Positions 17,541 through 28,500 of a DNA stretch of 48,523 nucleotides are shown one piece after another (position 1 is the stretch's first letter; each line of letters opens with the position of its first letter). The position numbers and the translations under genes are program-made. Origin of the DNA: Comamonadaceae bacterium. GTDB lineage: Bacteria > Pseudomonadota > Gammaproteobacteria > Burkholderiales > Burkholderiaceae_C. Location of the stretch: assembly GCA_947452635.1 (NCBI GenBank), contig CANGEE010000003.1, positions 1 through 48,523 on the forward strand. The letters run 5' to 3'. The notes beneath the pieces are model-generated. The model searched no databases. It saw only the letters and a list, made by a program, of their open reading frames with translations, and had not been told where the DNA came from.

Positions 17541-20500
17541 TTATTTGGCGGCCGGAATATCGATCTTGGTCACCTTGGGATTGGACCAAGTGCCGTCCAC
17601 CTGAAACGTTTGTGCCGCCGCTTTGGACAGCGGATTGTGCAAAAACCATTGGGCCAAAAAGGTGCTCAAGCCAATCACTGGATTGACCGCGATCCCGGCC
17701 AGCAGCGATGCGGTGCCGGCATCGACTTCAGGCAAGATCAAAACCCGCAGGTTTTGTGTTTCTTTGGCGATGTCGGAGCTGCCCTCCATCTTCACCACCG
17801 CATTGACGCCCTTCATCTCCAGGTTGTGTGTGCTGGCCATGCCGCGGTCAATCGCCACATCGCCGCGAATCACATCATAGGAAAAACCTTCGGCAAACAC
17901 ATCGCGAAAGTCCAGCAGCAAGCGCCGAGGCAGCGCTTGCAAACTCAAAACGCCCAAGAGTTTGGCCACGCCCGGGTCTGCTTTCAAAAACTGACCCCTG
18001 GCGAGGTTGACGTTGAAGCGCCCTGACAAACTGGGGTAATGCAATGACAAGGGCGAGCCCTGCCACGCCACCTGACCTTCTAAGCGACCATGGCCTGCGC
18101 GCATCGCGTCTTGTGTGCCCAGGCGGTTGAGTAAATTGCCGGCGTCATTCACGTCGAGGCGGAAATTCATCTCGGTTTGGCGCGGGCTGGTGCTGTCTTT
18201 GGCCGTCACCCAACGCCCGGTGGCCTTGAAGCTGGCTTCGGGCACCGTGACATTGAGTTTGTTCAATCGCCATTCGTGTGCTGTGCCGCTGCGAGGGTTG
18301 CTGCGCGGACTGGGGGCCGTGCTGTTGCTGGCGATGTCCACATTGGTGGCATCAATTTCGATGCGGCCTAATTTTTTGCCACGCAACTCCAATTCTTCCA
18401 CCACGATATCCAGCGCAGGGATGTCGACGGGGCCGCTTTCAAGCAAGTCCTCGATCGCGTTATCGGCCGTTGGCGGCAGGCTCAGGCGACCGAGCCGGGC
18501 ATAGACGCGGCCCAGATTGGGACCGGCCGACTGTCGGTATTCCAAATAGCCGCTGAACTCGTGCGCATCCAGATTGGCGCGCCACAACAAACCTTCACGT
18601 GAACCGCCAACCACCAGGTTGTGCAAGGTGCGCCCTTGGAACACAAACTCCTGCGCTTGCAAAGCCATGCGGGTGGGTAAAAAAGTGGCGGCAATCATGT
18701 CGTAGGCCGCCCGGGACAAGGCGCCGTTGGCGCCCGGGTTGGTGGGCATGGCACCGGTGCCTGCCCAGACAGCTTGCCATTCGTCCAGGGAAAAAACTTG
18801 AAACGCCATGTTCGCCACCACCCCGCTGTCGGGCAAAGGCGGCGCTTGCACACGGTCCAGGCCAACGCCCAAACTGCCTTGCACCACGCGGGGTTTGTCG
18901 CCACTCCAATCGCGGATGTAGGTGGCGGCCAGCAACCGTCCTAAACTGAGTTGGATTTGCTCGCGCAGCGGCTTGGGGCCTCCGCCGGAAAGGATGCGCG
19001 AATCCATGCGCAACGCCAACTCCTGCGCAGGTGCTTTGACCAAAGGCGCCGGCAAGCTCAAGCCCAGGCCTTGTAAACGACTGGTGATGGACAGCTCCGG
19101 GTGCCCTTGGCGAAAGCCAATCACCGCGGTATAGGCCGTGGCGCCGCTCATGTGCTGGGCAAATTTGTTCAGCGGCGCCAATTCAACCGCTTGTTGCAAG
19201 CCCTGCGCCGTGGCTGTGCCTTGGATCCGCAGTGAAACAGGGGCCTCTTTATTTCCGGCACTGGCCGCCTGTGTGCCGCCGTCCACCCGCAACGTGCCAC
19301 CCAGCATCCGCGCCAAGCCTGCTGTCACGGTGAAACCGGACTCATTGAAGTTGACAGCCGCCTGGACTTTTTCCAGCTTGGGCAACTCGCTCACGAGTCG
19401 CAGGTCGTTGCCATTCAACACCACGCTGCCTTGCAGTTTGGTTTTGTCCAAGCTGGCCAGCGGCAGGCTGAGTTTGATGCGCCCGGAGACATTGCCCGTG
19501 GCGCTGCTGTCATGCAAGCTGCCGCCGAGCATCGGATCCAAGGGCGATTTTTGCACCAAGCCCAAGACATCGTTGGCCAAAGCATTGCGCGATTCGGCCG
19601 TCACCTCCAGCACAGCGTTGTGCGCCATGTCGGCGATAGTGGCTTGCCCATTGCTGAGGGGGACATTGCCCAGCTTGGCGTTGACGTTGCTGAGCTTCAC
19701 ACTCAAACGGTCAAACACCACATCGCCATTCAGGTTGTTCAGTAGCGGCCAAGGGGCCTCGCCCGGCGCTTGGCTGAAAAGGGGGACATAGGCCATTTGC
19801 ACACCGCGCAGCTTGCCAGCAAAGCGCAGTTCACCATTTTTAGCTTGGGTAAAAGGCAAGTCTCTCAAATCGCCCTTGATGCGGACGGCCATTTGGCGCA
19901 ATTCGCCTTGCTTGAAGGCGTCGCGCACATAGTGACGTACCCTTTCTGACAAGACGCGCGGCAGATAGCGTGCGACCTGCGAGGCCTCGGCGCGCACAAT
20001 TTGGCCCTGTAAATCCAGCAGGCCGGGGCCCGAGCCCTCTTTGTCCATGCGCCAGCTGCCATTCAGATCGACGGAAGCATCGGTGTTGCTGGCCGTCACA
20101 TGCCATTGGGGAATCGACACTTGCTTGTCTTTCAGGCTCCAACTCAGGTCTGCCTTGAGCCCGTCCAGGAGCACCACCGGGTCGTCCAAAATTTCAGCCA
20201 GGGTGATGCTGCCTTTGTCAATGCCCAAAGAGAGTTTGCCGCCGGCTTGGGTCAATGTGAAATCGGCAACAGCGTTATGCACCCCGGGAATGAGGGCGAA
20301 GGCGTTCACAGAAGGGCTTGCGCTGGCCTGCGTCGACCAGCTCAGACCGTGCGCCCGGCCGGTGGCCTCATAGCTGCTCAATTGAGGCCATGCGCCTTGC
20401 CATTGCGCTTTCAAGTGGTCGACCGTTCCAGCCACGTGCACCGTTTGCAGCGTCTCGAGCCATGCCGCGTCCAGCGGCATGCGGGTCATCAGGCTTTGCA

Positions 20501-21623
20501 GTGCTTGCAGGTTCAAGCCCGTCGCCTGAATGTGCCCTTTGCCCAGGGAGGCCCCTTGGGGGTAGGCGTAGGACAGGTCGATATCGCCCCCAGGCCAATG
20601 CAAACCATCAGGCGCTTCAAAGGTCAGCGCAGAGGTGGACACTTCAAAGCCTTGCGCATCGTGTCGACCCGTCAAGCGTCCTTGCAAGGTCTCAAACTGC
20701 AAGGGTTTCAAGTCGGGCCCCAGGGTCAGGCTGACATCTTTCAGATGCACATCGGCGCCGACTTTGACGGCCTGGCCGTTGCGCACATCGACTTTCAGTT
20801 GCAAGGAGCCTTGACCTGAAGTCAGCGTCACCCCAGTGGCCACGCTGCGACCCAAAGGCCCCAGGTTCAGCTCGGGCAGCTGTGTTTCAAGAGCGCCCGA
20901 CCAATCTTTCCATTGCGCCGCATGGGTGGACAACAAGCCGCGCCGAAACTCGCCTGTGGCGCTGATGCGCGAACCCCAACCCTGTGGTGGTGTCGCCTGC
21001 AGCTGCAGCTGGTGACTTCGCGCACCGTTGCGCAGCGTGATGTCGACTTCGGTCATGGCCACCGTGCGGTGGGGTTCGAGGGACAACGCGTCCGTCCAAC
21101 GCAGCGTGCCGTGCTGGAGCACGATTTCTTTTTGCGCCAAGACCCAATCGGCCGCGGCGGACGGGGAGGATGCGGCGCTCGCCACAGGCAAGCCGGCGAT
21201 CAGGATCTGCCCATCCTCAGTGCGGCGCAGGTCCAGGTCTGCGCCGCTCAGGGCCAGTTGCTCGACCCCCAGGGTCAACAAGGACTGGGCACTGACCGTG
21301 ACGCGCAAAGCGGGCAAGGTCAACGCAGCCAAGCCGGCCGCATTGTGAATGCGCAGATCGTTTATTTCCAGCACGGGTGCCCAGCCGTTGGACTTCACCG
21401 TCAAGGCGCCCAGGCTGACGGGCAGCCCCACGGCTTGGCTGGCCATGCGTTCGAGCTGAGGGCGCAGCTCAGAGATTCGCGGCACAATCCAAAAATGCAA
21501 TATCGCCCACGTCAACCCCACGAGTATGCTCAAGCTCAGCAGGCCCCAGGCGAGCCAGCGCAGCAGCAACGCGGGCAGAGCGGTTAGCCATGGCAGTTTC
21601 AGCATTCGAAATGATTCACGCAT
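17541..21623 (-). CDS. YhdP family giant envelope protein (AsmA-like)
   Basis: About 1360 residues. An N-terminal membrane anchor (LLLRWLAWGLLSLSILVGLTW compressed; about residues 20-45) is followed by a very long periplasmic region rich in beta-strand repeats. It ends in an AsmA-type C-terminal domain (SGRFNVNLARGQFLKADPG, then LNLRDVF-like LLLDFRDVFAEGFSYD, and late SLLAGIAVNPVIGLSTFLAQ). This matches the YhdP/TIGR02099 family, which in E. coli acts with TamB and YdbH in phospholipid transport to the outer membrane. The ATG at 21623 is chosen (21605 is an alternative). It lies only 22 bases from the divergent glnE start, so its promoter must overlap coding DNA. The kinase gene follows 34 bases downstream. 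Confidence 0.9.
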   Translation of the reverse strand: MRESFRMLKLPWLTALPALLLRWLAWGLLSLSILVGLTWAILHFWIVPRISELRPQLERMASQAVGLPVSLGALTVKSNGWAPVLEINDLRIHNAAGLAALTLPALRVTVSAQSLLTLGVEQLALSGADLDLRRTEDGQILIAGLPVASAASSPSAAADWVLAQKEIVLQHGTLRWTDALSLEPHRTVAMTEVDITLRNGARSHQLQLQATPPQGWGSRISATGEFRRGLLSTHAAQWKDWSGALETQLPELNLGPLGRSVATGVTLTSGQGSLQLKVDVRNGQAVKVGADVHLKDVSLTLGPDLKPLQFETLQGRLTGRHDAQGFEVSTSALTFEAPDGLHWPGGDIDLSYAYPQGASLGKGHIQATGLNLQALQSLMTRMPLDAAWLETLQTVHVAGTVDHLKAQWQGAWPQLSSYEATGRAHGLSWSTQASASPSVNAFALIPGVHNAVADFTLTQAGGKLSLGIDKGSITLAEILDDPVVLLDGLKADLSWSLKDKQVSIPQWHVTASNTDASVDLNGSWRMDKEGSGPGLLDLQGQIVRAEASQVARYLPRVLSERVRHYVRDAFKQGELRQMAVRIKGDLRDLPFTQAKNGELRFAGKLRGVQMAYVPLFSQAPGEAPWPLLNNLNGDVVFDRLSVKLSNVNAKLGNVPLSNGQATIADMAHNAVLEVTAESRNALANDVLGLVQKSPLDPMLGGSLHDSSATGNVSGRIKLSLPLASLDKTKLQGSVVLNGNDLRLVSELPKLEKVQAAVNFNESGFTVTAGLARMLGGTLRVDGGTQAASAGNKEAPVSLRIQGTATAQGLQQAVELAPLNKFAQHMSGATAYTAVIGFRQGHPELSITSRLQGLGLSLPAPLVKAPAQELALRMDSRILSGGGPKPLREQIQLSLGRLLAATYIRDWSGDKPRVVQGSLGVGLDRVQAPPLPDSGVVANMAFQVFSLDEWQAVWAGTGAMPTNPGANGALSRAAYDMIAATFLPTRMALQAQEFVFQGRTLHNLVVGGSREGLLWRANLDAHEFSGYLEYRQSAGPNLGRVYARLGRLSLPPTADNAIEDLLESGPVDIPALDIVVEELELRGKKLGRIEIDATNVDIASNSTAPSPRSNPRSGTAHEWRLNKLNVTVPEASFKATGRWVTAKDSTSPRQTEMNFRLDVNDAGNLLNRLGTQDAMRAGHGRLEGQVAWQGSPLSLHYPSLSGRFNVNLARGQFLKADPGVAKLLGVLSLQALPRRLLLDFRDVFAEGFSYDVIRGDVAIDRGMASTHNLEMKGVNAVVKMEGSSDIAKETQNLRVLILPEVDAGTASLLAGIAVNPVIGLSTFLAQWFLHNPLSKAAAQTFQVDGTWSNPKVTKIDIPAAK

Positions 21624-21645
21624 TGCATACAAATTGGCAGGAATT

Positions 21646-24411
21646 ATGACCCGCAGCGACCCCTCTGGTGTGCCTGTGGCGTTAAATGAAGGCCAAAATT
21701 TCCCAAAAGCCGGTTATTCGCGTTTTCGGCAGCGCTTAGAGCGCCGCTACGCTGCGCTTTGGGCGCTTTTGCCGGCGGGCATTCCCAACCGAGAGACCTT
21801 GGCTTTCGCCTACGAGAGAATTTGTGCCCACCCCCTGTCTGTGCAGGGCGATCCGGGCACCGCATTGCGGCTGCTGCGCCAATGGGTCATGGCCCAACTG
21901 ATGGCCTGCGACTGCGAACACCAGGCGACGATGCAAAGCATCACCTTGAGCGTGACGCAACTGGCCGAATTTGCCTTGGATGTGGCTTGCCGTCATACCC
22001 TGACCGAATTGGATCAGCGCCACGGCGTGCCCACTTTGGCCTCAGGCGCGCGAGCACAACTGTGGATCGTGGGCATGGGCAAGTTGGGCGCGCGCGAGCT
22101 CAATGTGTCGAGCGACATTGACCTGATTTATGTCTATGACGAAGACGGCGAAACCGCTGGGGCTGCCGACGGGCGCGGGCGCATCAGCTGCCAAGACTAT
22201 TTCAGCCGCGCCGTCAAAATGATGCAGACCTTGATCGGCGAGAGCACCGAGCACGGTTTTGTGTTTCGTGTGGACTTGGCGCTGCGGCCCAATGGCAACT
22301 CGGGCCCCAGCGTGGTCTCGCTCAGCGCCTTGGAAGAATACCTCTTGGTGCAGGGTCGCGAATGGGAGCGTTTTGCCTGGATGAAAAGTCGCGTGGTGGC
22401 GCCGCGCAGTGCCATCGACAACGGTTCGGCTGTCGCTTTGCGCCGCATCGTGTTGCCGTTTGTGTTTCGCAAATACCTGGACTACAACGTGTTCGAGTCC
22501 TTGCGTACCCTGCATCAGCAAATTCGCGACCATGCGGCCAAGCGCAGTGCGGGCCATCCTGAACGCGCCAATGATGTGAAGTTGTCGCGCGGTGGCATTC
22601 GCGAAATTGAATTCACCGTGCAGTTGTTGCAGGTGGTGCGCGGCGGGCAGTTCCCCGAGCTGCGCACCAGGCCCACATTGGACGCGTTGCAACGTGTGGC
22701 CAAAGCAGGCTTGATGCCTCAGGCCGCCGCCCAAGCCCTGACCGAGGCCTATGTTTTTTTGCGACGTGTCGAACACCGCATTCAGTACCTGGACGATCAA
22801 CAGACCCATGTATTGCCCACCCGTGACGATGACTTGCTGTGGATTGCACAGACCCTGGGCTGCCCCGACACCTGTGCTTTTTTGAAAGCGCTGGACGCAC
22901 ACCGTGAGCGGGTGGCCGTGGAGTTTGATGCGTTGTTGGGCGGTGGCCGCGCCGCAGGCGCTTGCACGGGTAAAGGCTGCGGCGCCCCAAGCGCAGGCTC
23001 GACGCATACCGAGTTGGAAACCCTGATCGCGTTGTTCAGCGGCCCGGTGCGCGAACGCCTGAGCCACTGGCGGGACAACCCCAAAATCCACGCCTTGCGC
23101 GATGAAGCGCGGGCCCGCCTGATGCGCTTGCTGCAGCGCACGGCGCAATGGCAAAAAGAAGGCCGCGTGAATGAAGATGCTGTGCTGCGCATGGCCGACT
23201 GGCTGGAGCCTTTGCTGCGCCGAGAAAGTTATTTGGCGCTGCTGCTGGAGCGTCCGGCGGTGCACGAACGCTTGCTGCGCCTGTTGGGTGCGGCGCGTTG
23301 GCCGGCGCGCTATTTGGTGCAACACCCGGGCGTGATTGACGAGTTGGCCGGAGGCGACTTGCTGACCAGCCGCTTCAGCGCGGTCGATTTTGAAGCTGAA
23401 TTACAGACACGCTGGCAAGCCCTGCAGCGCACGGGTGAAGCCGACGAAGAAAACCTGCTCAACTTGCTGCGCCGAGCCCACCATGCGGAACTGTTTCGCA
23501 CCTTGGCGCGTGATGTTGAAGGTGCATTAAGCATTGAGCAGGTGGCTGACGATTTGAGTGCTTTGGCCGACACCGTGCTGCACCTCACCACCCAGTGGTG
23601 TTGGGCCTGCTTTAAAAACCGCCACCAAGACGAACCGCAACTGGCCATCATTGGCTACGGCAAACTTGGTGGCAAAGAGTTGGGCTATGGCAGTGACTTG
23701 GACATTGTGTTTGTCTACCAAGATGCACATGAACGGGCCCCTGAAATTTACGCTGCCTTTGTGCGCAAACTGATCAATTGGCTGACGGTGAAAACCGGCG
23801 AGGGCGACCTGTACGAAATCGACACCGCGCTGCGGCCCAACGGCAATGCCGGATTGTTGGTCACGCCCTTCAGCGCCTATGCCGATTACCAAGCACAACG
23901 GGGCAGCAACACCGCTTGGACCTGGGAACACCAGGCCATGACCCGCGCCCGCTTTGTGTCGGGCTTGCCCACCTTGCAAGCGCCTTTTGAAGCGGTACGC
24001 TGCGCCGTCATGGGCGCACCACGCGATGCGGCCAGCCTGAAGGCGGAAATTGTCAGCATGCGCGAGCGCGTGCGCATGGCCCATCCCGAAAAAGCCCAGC
24101 GCTTTGATGTCAAGCACAGCCCCGGCGGCATGGTGGATGTGGAGTTTGCCGTGCAATACCTGGTGCTGCTGCATACCGCCGCCCACCCGGCTTTGGCCGA
24201 CAACGTGGGCAATATTGCCTTGCTGCTACGCGCTGAAACAGCGGGCCTCTTGCCGGCCGGCATGGGCCAAGCGGTTGCCGACGCCTACCGGCAGCTGCGC
24301 CGCGTGCAACACCATGCGCGTTTGAACGAAGAGCCCACAGAGGTGGCGTTCGACCAGCTGGCGGCTGAACGTGAGGCTGTGCTGGCACTGTGGCGCGAGA
24401 TCATGGGTTGA
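21646..24411 (+). CDS. glnE: Bifunctional glutamine synthetase adenylyltransferase/adenylyl-removing enzyme
   Basis: A 921-residue cytoplasmic enzyme that adenylylates and deadenylylates glutamine synthetase in response to PII and glutamine, so controlling nitrogen assimilation. Both nucleotidyltransferase halves are present. The N-terminal (adenylyl-removing) motif is NVSSDIDLIYVYDEDGE near residue 153, followed by VDLALRPNGNSGP. The C-terminal (adenylylating) motif is GYGSDLDIVFVYQD near 681, followed by IDTALRPNGNAG. Helical regulatory regions lie between. The ATG at 21646 is taken as start, with AGGA immediately upstream at short spacing; frames extending further upstream run into yhdP. 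The divergent spacing of 22 bases is unusually small. Confidence 0.95.
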   Translation: MTRSDPSGVPVALNEGQNFPKAGYSRFRQRLERRYAALWALLPAGIPNRETLAFAYERICAHPLSVQGDPGTALRLLRQWVMAQLMACDCEHQATMQSITLSVTQLAEFALDVACRHTLTELDQRHGVPTLASGARAQLWIVGMGKLGARELNVSSDIDLIYVYDEDGETAGAADGRGRISCQDYFSRAVKMMQTLIGESTEHGFVFRVDLALRPNGNSGPSVVSLSALEEYLLVQGREWERFAWMKSRVVAPRSAIDNGSAVALRRIVLPFVFRKYLDYNVFESLRTLHQQIRDHAAKRSAGHPERANDVKLSRGGIREIEFTVQLLQVVRGGQFPELRTRPTLDALQRVAKAGLMPQAAAQALTEAYVFLRRVEHRIQYLDDQQTHVLPTRDDDLLWIAQTLGCPDTCAFLKALDAHRERVAVEFDALLGGGRAAGACTGKGCGAPSAGSTHTELETLIALFSGPVRERLSHWRDNPKIHALRDEARARLMRLLQRTAQWQKEGRVNEDAVLRMADWLEPLLRRESYLALLLERPAVHERLLRLLGAARWPARYLVQHPGVIDELAGGDLLTSRFSAVDFEAELQTRWQALQRTGEADEENLLNLLRRAHHAELFRTLARDVEGALSIEQVADDLSALADTVLHLTTQWCWACFKNRHQDEPQLAIIGYGKLGGKELGYGSDLDIVFVYQDAHERAPEIYAAFVRKLINWLTVKTGEGDLYEIDTALRPNGNAGLLVTPFSAYADYQAQRGSNTAWTWEHQAMTRARFVSGLPTLQAPFEAVRCAVMGAPRDAASLKAEIVSMRERVRMAHPEKAQRFDVKHSPGGMVDVEFAVQYLVLLHTAAHPALADNVGNIALLLRAETAGLLPAGMGQAVADAYRQLRRVQHHARLNEEPTEVAFDQLAAEREAVLALWREIMG

Positions 24412-24472
24412 CGGGGTTTGAGTGGGCTGCGCGCGAATAAACTCAGGTGCTTCTAAAGGGATGATTCAAATC

Positions 24473-25585
24473 ATGCAGAAATTTGTTTGGACAACGGGTC
24501 TGTGCCTGGGCCTTTGCGCCACGCTGTGGGCGCAAGAGAAACCCCCGTTGTCGCCAGTCAGCGTGAAACCCAGTCTGACGGTGACTTTGGCGGCCCCGCA
24601 ATCTGGCGCCTTGGCGCAGCGCTTGCAGGCCAACGGCGCCTTGGCTGCGTGGCAAGAGGCGGTGGTGGGCGCCGAGGCCAACGGTTTGAAGATCACCGAG
24701 GTGCGGGTGAATGTGGGCGACCGGGTGCAGCGCGGCGATGTGCTGGCCACTTTGCAGTCTGACACGCTGCGTGCCGAGTTGGCGCAGGCCGAAGGCAGCT
24801 TGGCCGAGGCCACGGCCAATGCGCAAGAAACCAAGTTGCAGGCCGAGCGCGCCCGGGCTTTGCAGCAGCAAGGTTTTTACAGCAGCGCGCAGCTGAGCCA
24901 AGCGCTGGCCACCGAGGTGTCGGCGCAGGCCCGCGTGCAGTCGGCGCGCGCCGTGGTGCAGTTGCAGCAACTGCGGCTGGCGCAAACCGTGGTCAAGTCG
25001 CCAGACGCCGGTGTGATCTCGGCGCGTCAAGCCACGGTGGGCAGTGTGGTCGGCGCGGGCACGGAATTGTTCCGCTTGATTCGCCAAGGCCGCTTGGAAT
25101 GGCGCGCCGAAATCACCGCGGCCGATGTGGGCCGCGTGCCGGTGGGTGCTGTGGCGCACATCACCGCCGCCAGCGGCCAGGTGTTGCAAGGCAAGGTGCG
25201 CATGGTCGCGCCGTCGGTAGACGCGCAAACCCGCAACGCCCTGGTGTATGTGGACCTGCCCACCAACACCGGCAGCGCCCGCGCGGGCATGTTTGCCAAA
25301 GGCGAGATCGCCTTGGCGCCAAGCCCCAACGCGCAAGTCCTCACGGTGCCGCAAACGGCGGTGGTGGTGCGCGATGGTTTCAGCTACCTCTACACCGTCA
25401 ACGCCGAGCGCAAGGTCAGCCAGCTCAAGGTGCGCACCGGCCTTTTGAGCGGGGACCGCATGGAGGTACTGAGCGGCTTGCCGGCGGACGCGCTGGTGGT
25501 GGTCAGCGGCGGGGCGTTTTTGAACCATGGCGACACGGTGCGCGTGCTGCCTGCCAGCGCCCCGGCAACGCCCGCCAGCAAGTAA
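24473..25585 (+). CDS. RND efflux periplasmic adaptor (membrane fusion protein)
   Basis: About 370 residues. A signal peptide (LCLGLCATLWAQ) is followed by HlyD/AcrA-type domains. The first half of the lipoyl-like motif is VNVGDRVQRGDVLATL, an alpha-hairpin contains ALQQQGFYSSAQLSQALA, and the second lipoyl half is SPDAGVISARQATVGSVVGAG. A beta-barrel and a membrane-proximal domain (TVPQTAVVVRDGFSYLYTV) follow. The ATG at 24473 is preferred because AAAGGGA lies upstream and a normal signal peptide results; 24461 is an alternative. It sits 9 bases before the pump gene. No outer-membrane channel gene is adjacent, so a TolC-like protein from elsewhere is presumably used. Confidence 0.9.
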   Translation: MQKFVWTTGLCLGLCATLWAQEKPPLSPVSVKPSLTVTLAAPQSGALAQRLQANGALAAWQEAVVGAEANGLKITEVRVNVGDRVQRGDVLATLQSDTLRAELAQAEGSLAEATANAQETKLQAERARALQQQGFYSSAQLSQALATEVSAQARVQSARAVVQLQQLRLAQTVVKSPDAGVISARQATVGSVVGAGTELFRLIRQGRLEWRAEITAADVGRVPVGAVAHITAASGQVLQGKVRMVAPSVDAQTRNALVYVDLPTNTGSARAGMFAKGEIALAPSPNAQVLTVPQTAVVVRDGFSYLYTVNAERKVSQLKVRTGLLSGDRMEVLSGLPADALVVVSGGAFLNHGDTVRVLPASAPATPASK

Positions 25586-25594
25586 GAGACGGTC

Positions 25595-28500
25595 ATGCTC
25601 AACGTTTCTTCTTGGTCGATCCGCAACCCGATCCCGGCGGTCATGCTGTTTGTGCTGCTGACGGTGGCCGGTTTCATCGCCTTTGGCGCGATGAAGGTGC
25701 AAAACTTTCCTGATCTGGACTTGCCCACCATCAGCGTCACCGCCAGCTTGCCGGGCGTGGCACCGGCGCAGCTGGAAACCGATGTGGCGCGCAAGCTTGA
25801 AAACGCGCTGGCCCCCTTGCAGGGTCTGAAACACATCACCACCAAGGTGCAAGACGGCGTGGTCTCGATCACCGCCGAGTTCCGTTTGGAAAAACCAGTG
25901 CAAGAGGCGGTGGACGATGTGCGCTCCGCCATCCAAGGTGTGCGTGCGGATTTGCCCAGCGACCTGCGCGACCCCATCGTGCAAAAAATCAACCTGGCCG
26001 GCACCCCCGTGCTGGCCTACACCGTGCGCTCTTCGCGCATGGACGATGAAGCCCTGTCGTGGCTGGTCGACAACGAGATCACCCGCAAGCTCTTGTCGCT
26101 GCGCGGCGTGGGGGCGGTCAACCGCGTGGGCGGGGTGACGCGTGAGGTGCGCATTGCGCTGGACCTGAACCGTTTGCAAGCCTTGGGCATCACGGCGTCG
26201 GAGGTGTCACGCCAACTCAAGCAGGTGCAGCAAGAAGGCTCGGGCGGCCGCATGGAGCTGGGTGTGGGCGAGCAACCGGTGCGCACCTTGGCCACGGTCA
26301 AAACCGCACAAGAAGTCGGGCAGATTGAGCTGGCCACGGCGCGGGCCGGTCGTGTGCGGCTGGACCAAATCGCCACCGTGAGTGACACCTTGGCCGAGCA
26401 GCGCTCGGCCGCGAGTTTGAACGGCAAGCCGGTGGTCGGCTTTGAGGTGGTGCGCAGCCGCGGCGAGAGCGAGGTGGCCGTGGGCCGCTTGGTGCGCCAA
26501 GCCCTGGCCGACTTCAGGCTGAAAAACCCCGACATCGAGATCACCGAAGCCTTTGACTTTGTCACCCCGGTGCAGGAGGAGTACACCGGCTCTTTGCACC
26601 TGCTGTACGAGGGCGCGATTTTGGCGGTGCTGGTGGTGTGGCTGTTCTTGCGCGATTTGCGCGCCACTTTCGTGTCGGCGGTGGCGCTGCCCTTGTCGGT
26701 GATTCCGGCCTTCATTGGCATGGCGTATCTGGGCTTTTCCATCAACGTGGTCACGCTGTTGGCGCTGTCATTGGTGATCGGGATTTTGGTGGACGACGCG
26801 ATTGTCGAGGTGGAAAACATCGTGCGCCATTTGCGCATGGGCAAGACGCCCTACCAAGCCGCCATGGAAGCGGCCGACGAAATTGGCCTGGCGGTGATCG
26901 CCACCACCTTCACCTTGATCGCGGTGTTTTTGCCCACGGCTTTCATGGCGGGCATTCCCGGCAAGTTTTTCAAACAGTTTGGCTGGACCGCCTCGCTGGC
27001 GGTGTTTGCGTCCTTGGTGGTGGCGCGTGTGCTCACCCCCATGATGGCGGCCTACATCATGCGGCCCATTGCCCACGCGGCGCACGAGCCGCCGTGGTTG
27101 ACGCGCTACATGGGCTGGGTGGCTTGGTGCACCCGGCACCGATGGGTGACGATGGCCTTGGCCACCGTGTTTTTCATCGGCTCCGTCCTGCTGGTGCCGC
27201 TGCTGCCCAAGGGCTTTATTCCGCCCGACGACAACTCGCAAACCCAGGTTTATGTCGAGCTGCCGCCGGGCTCCACCCTGACGCAAACCCAGGCCAGCGC
27301 CGAGCAGGCGCGCCAGCTGCTGATGCAAGTGCAGGATGTGAAAAGCATTTACACCACGATTGGCGGCGGCAGCGCGGGCACCGACCCGTTTGCCGGCAGT
27401 GGCGCGGCCGAGGTGCGCAAAGCCACGCTGACCATCCAGCTGAGCGAACGCGGCACACGCCCACGCAAGCAGGTGATTGAAGACCGCATCCGCACCGCGC
27501 TGCAGCCCCTGCCCGGTGTGCGCACCAAGGTCGGCCTGGGCGGCTCGGGCGAGAAATACGTGTTGGTGTTGACCGGCGAAGACCCGGTGGCCTTGCAAAG
27601 CACCGCCATGGCGGTGGAGCGCGACCTGCGCACCATCACAGGCCTGGGCTCGATTGCGTCCACCGCCAGTTTGGTGCGCCCCGAGATCGCGGTGCGCCCG
27701 GACTTTGCCAAAGCCGCTGACTTGGGCGTGACGAGTGCCGCCATCAGCGACACCTTGCGCGTGGCCACCTTGGGCGACTACGACGCCGCCTTGCCCAAGC
27801 TCAATTTGTCGCAGCGCCAAGTGCCCATCGTCGTCAAGTTGGAGGCCGATGCACGCAAAGACCTGGGCGTGCTCGAGCGCTTGATGGTGCCCGGCAGCCG
27901 CGGCCCGGTCATGCTGTCGCAAGTGGCCAGCGTGGAGGTGGCCGGTGGCCCGGCGGTGATCGACCGCTACGACCGCCAGCGCAATATCAACTTCGAGATC
28001 GAACTGTCCAGCGTGCCGCTGGGGGACGTGACCCAAGCCGTGCAACAACTGCCCTCGATCCAAAACCTGCCGCCTGGTGTGCGGGTGGTGGAGGTGGGCG
28101 ACGCCGAAGTCATGGGCGAACTCTTTGCCAGCTTTGGCCTGGCCATGCTGATCGGCGTGCTGTGCATCTACATCGTGCTGGTGCTGCTGTTCAAGGGCTT
28201 TTTGCACCCGGTGACGATTTTGGCGGCCCTGCCTTTGTCGCTCGGCGGGGCCTTTGTCGGCCTCTTGCTGGCGCAAAAAAGTTTCTCCATGCCCTCGCTG
28301 ATTGGCTTGATCATGCTGATGGGCATTGCCACCAAAAACTCCATCTTGCTGGTGGAATACGCGATCGAGGCGCGGCGCGGCCGCCCGGCGCACGACGGGC
28401 ATCCCGCTGTGGCCGGCATGAACCGCTGGGACGCGCTGATGGACGCCTGCCACAAACGCGCCCGCCCCATCGTCATGACCACCATCGCCATGGGCGCGGG

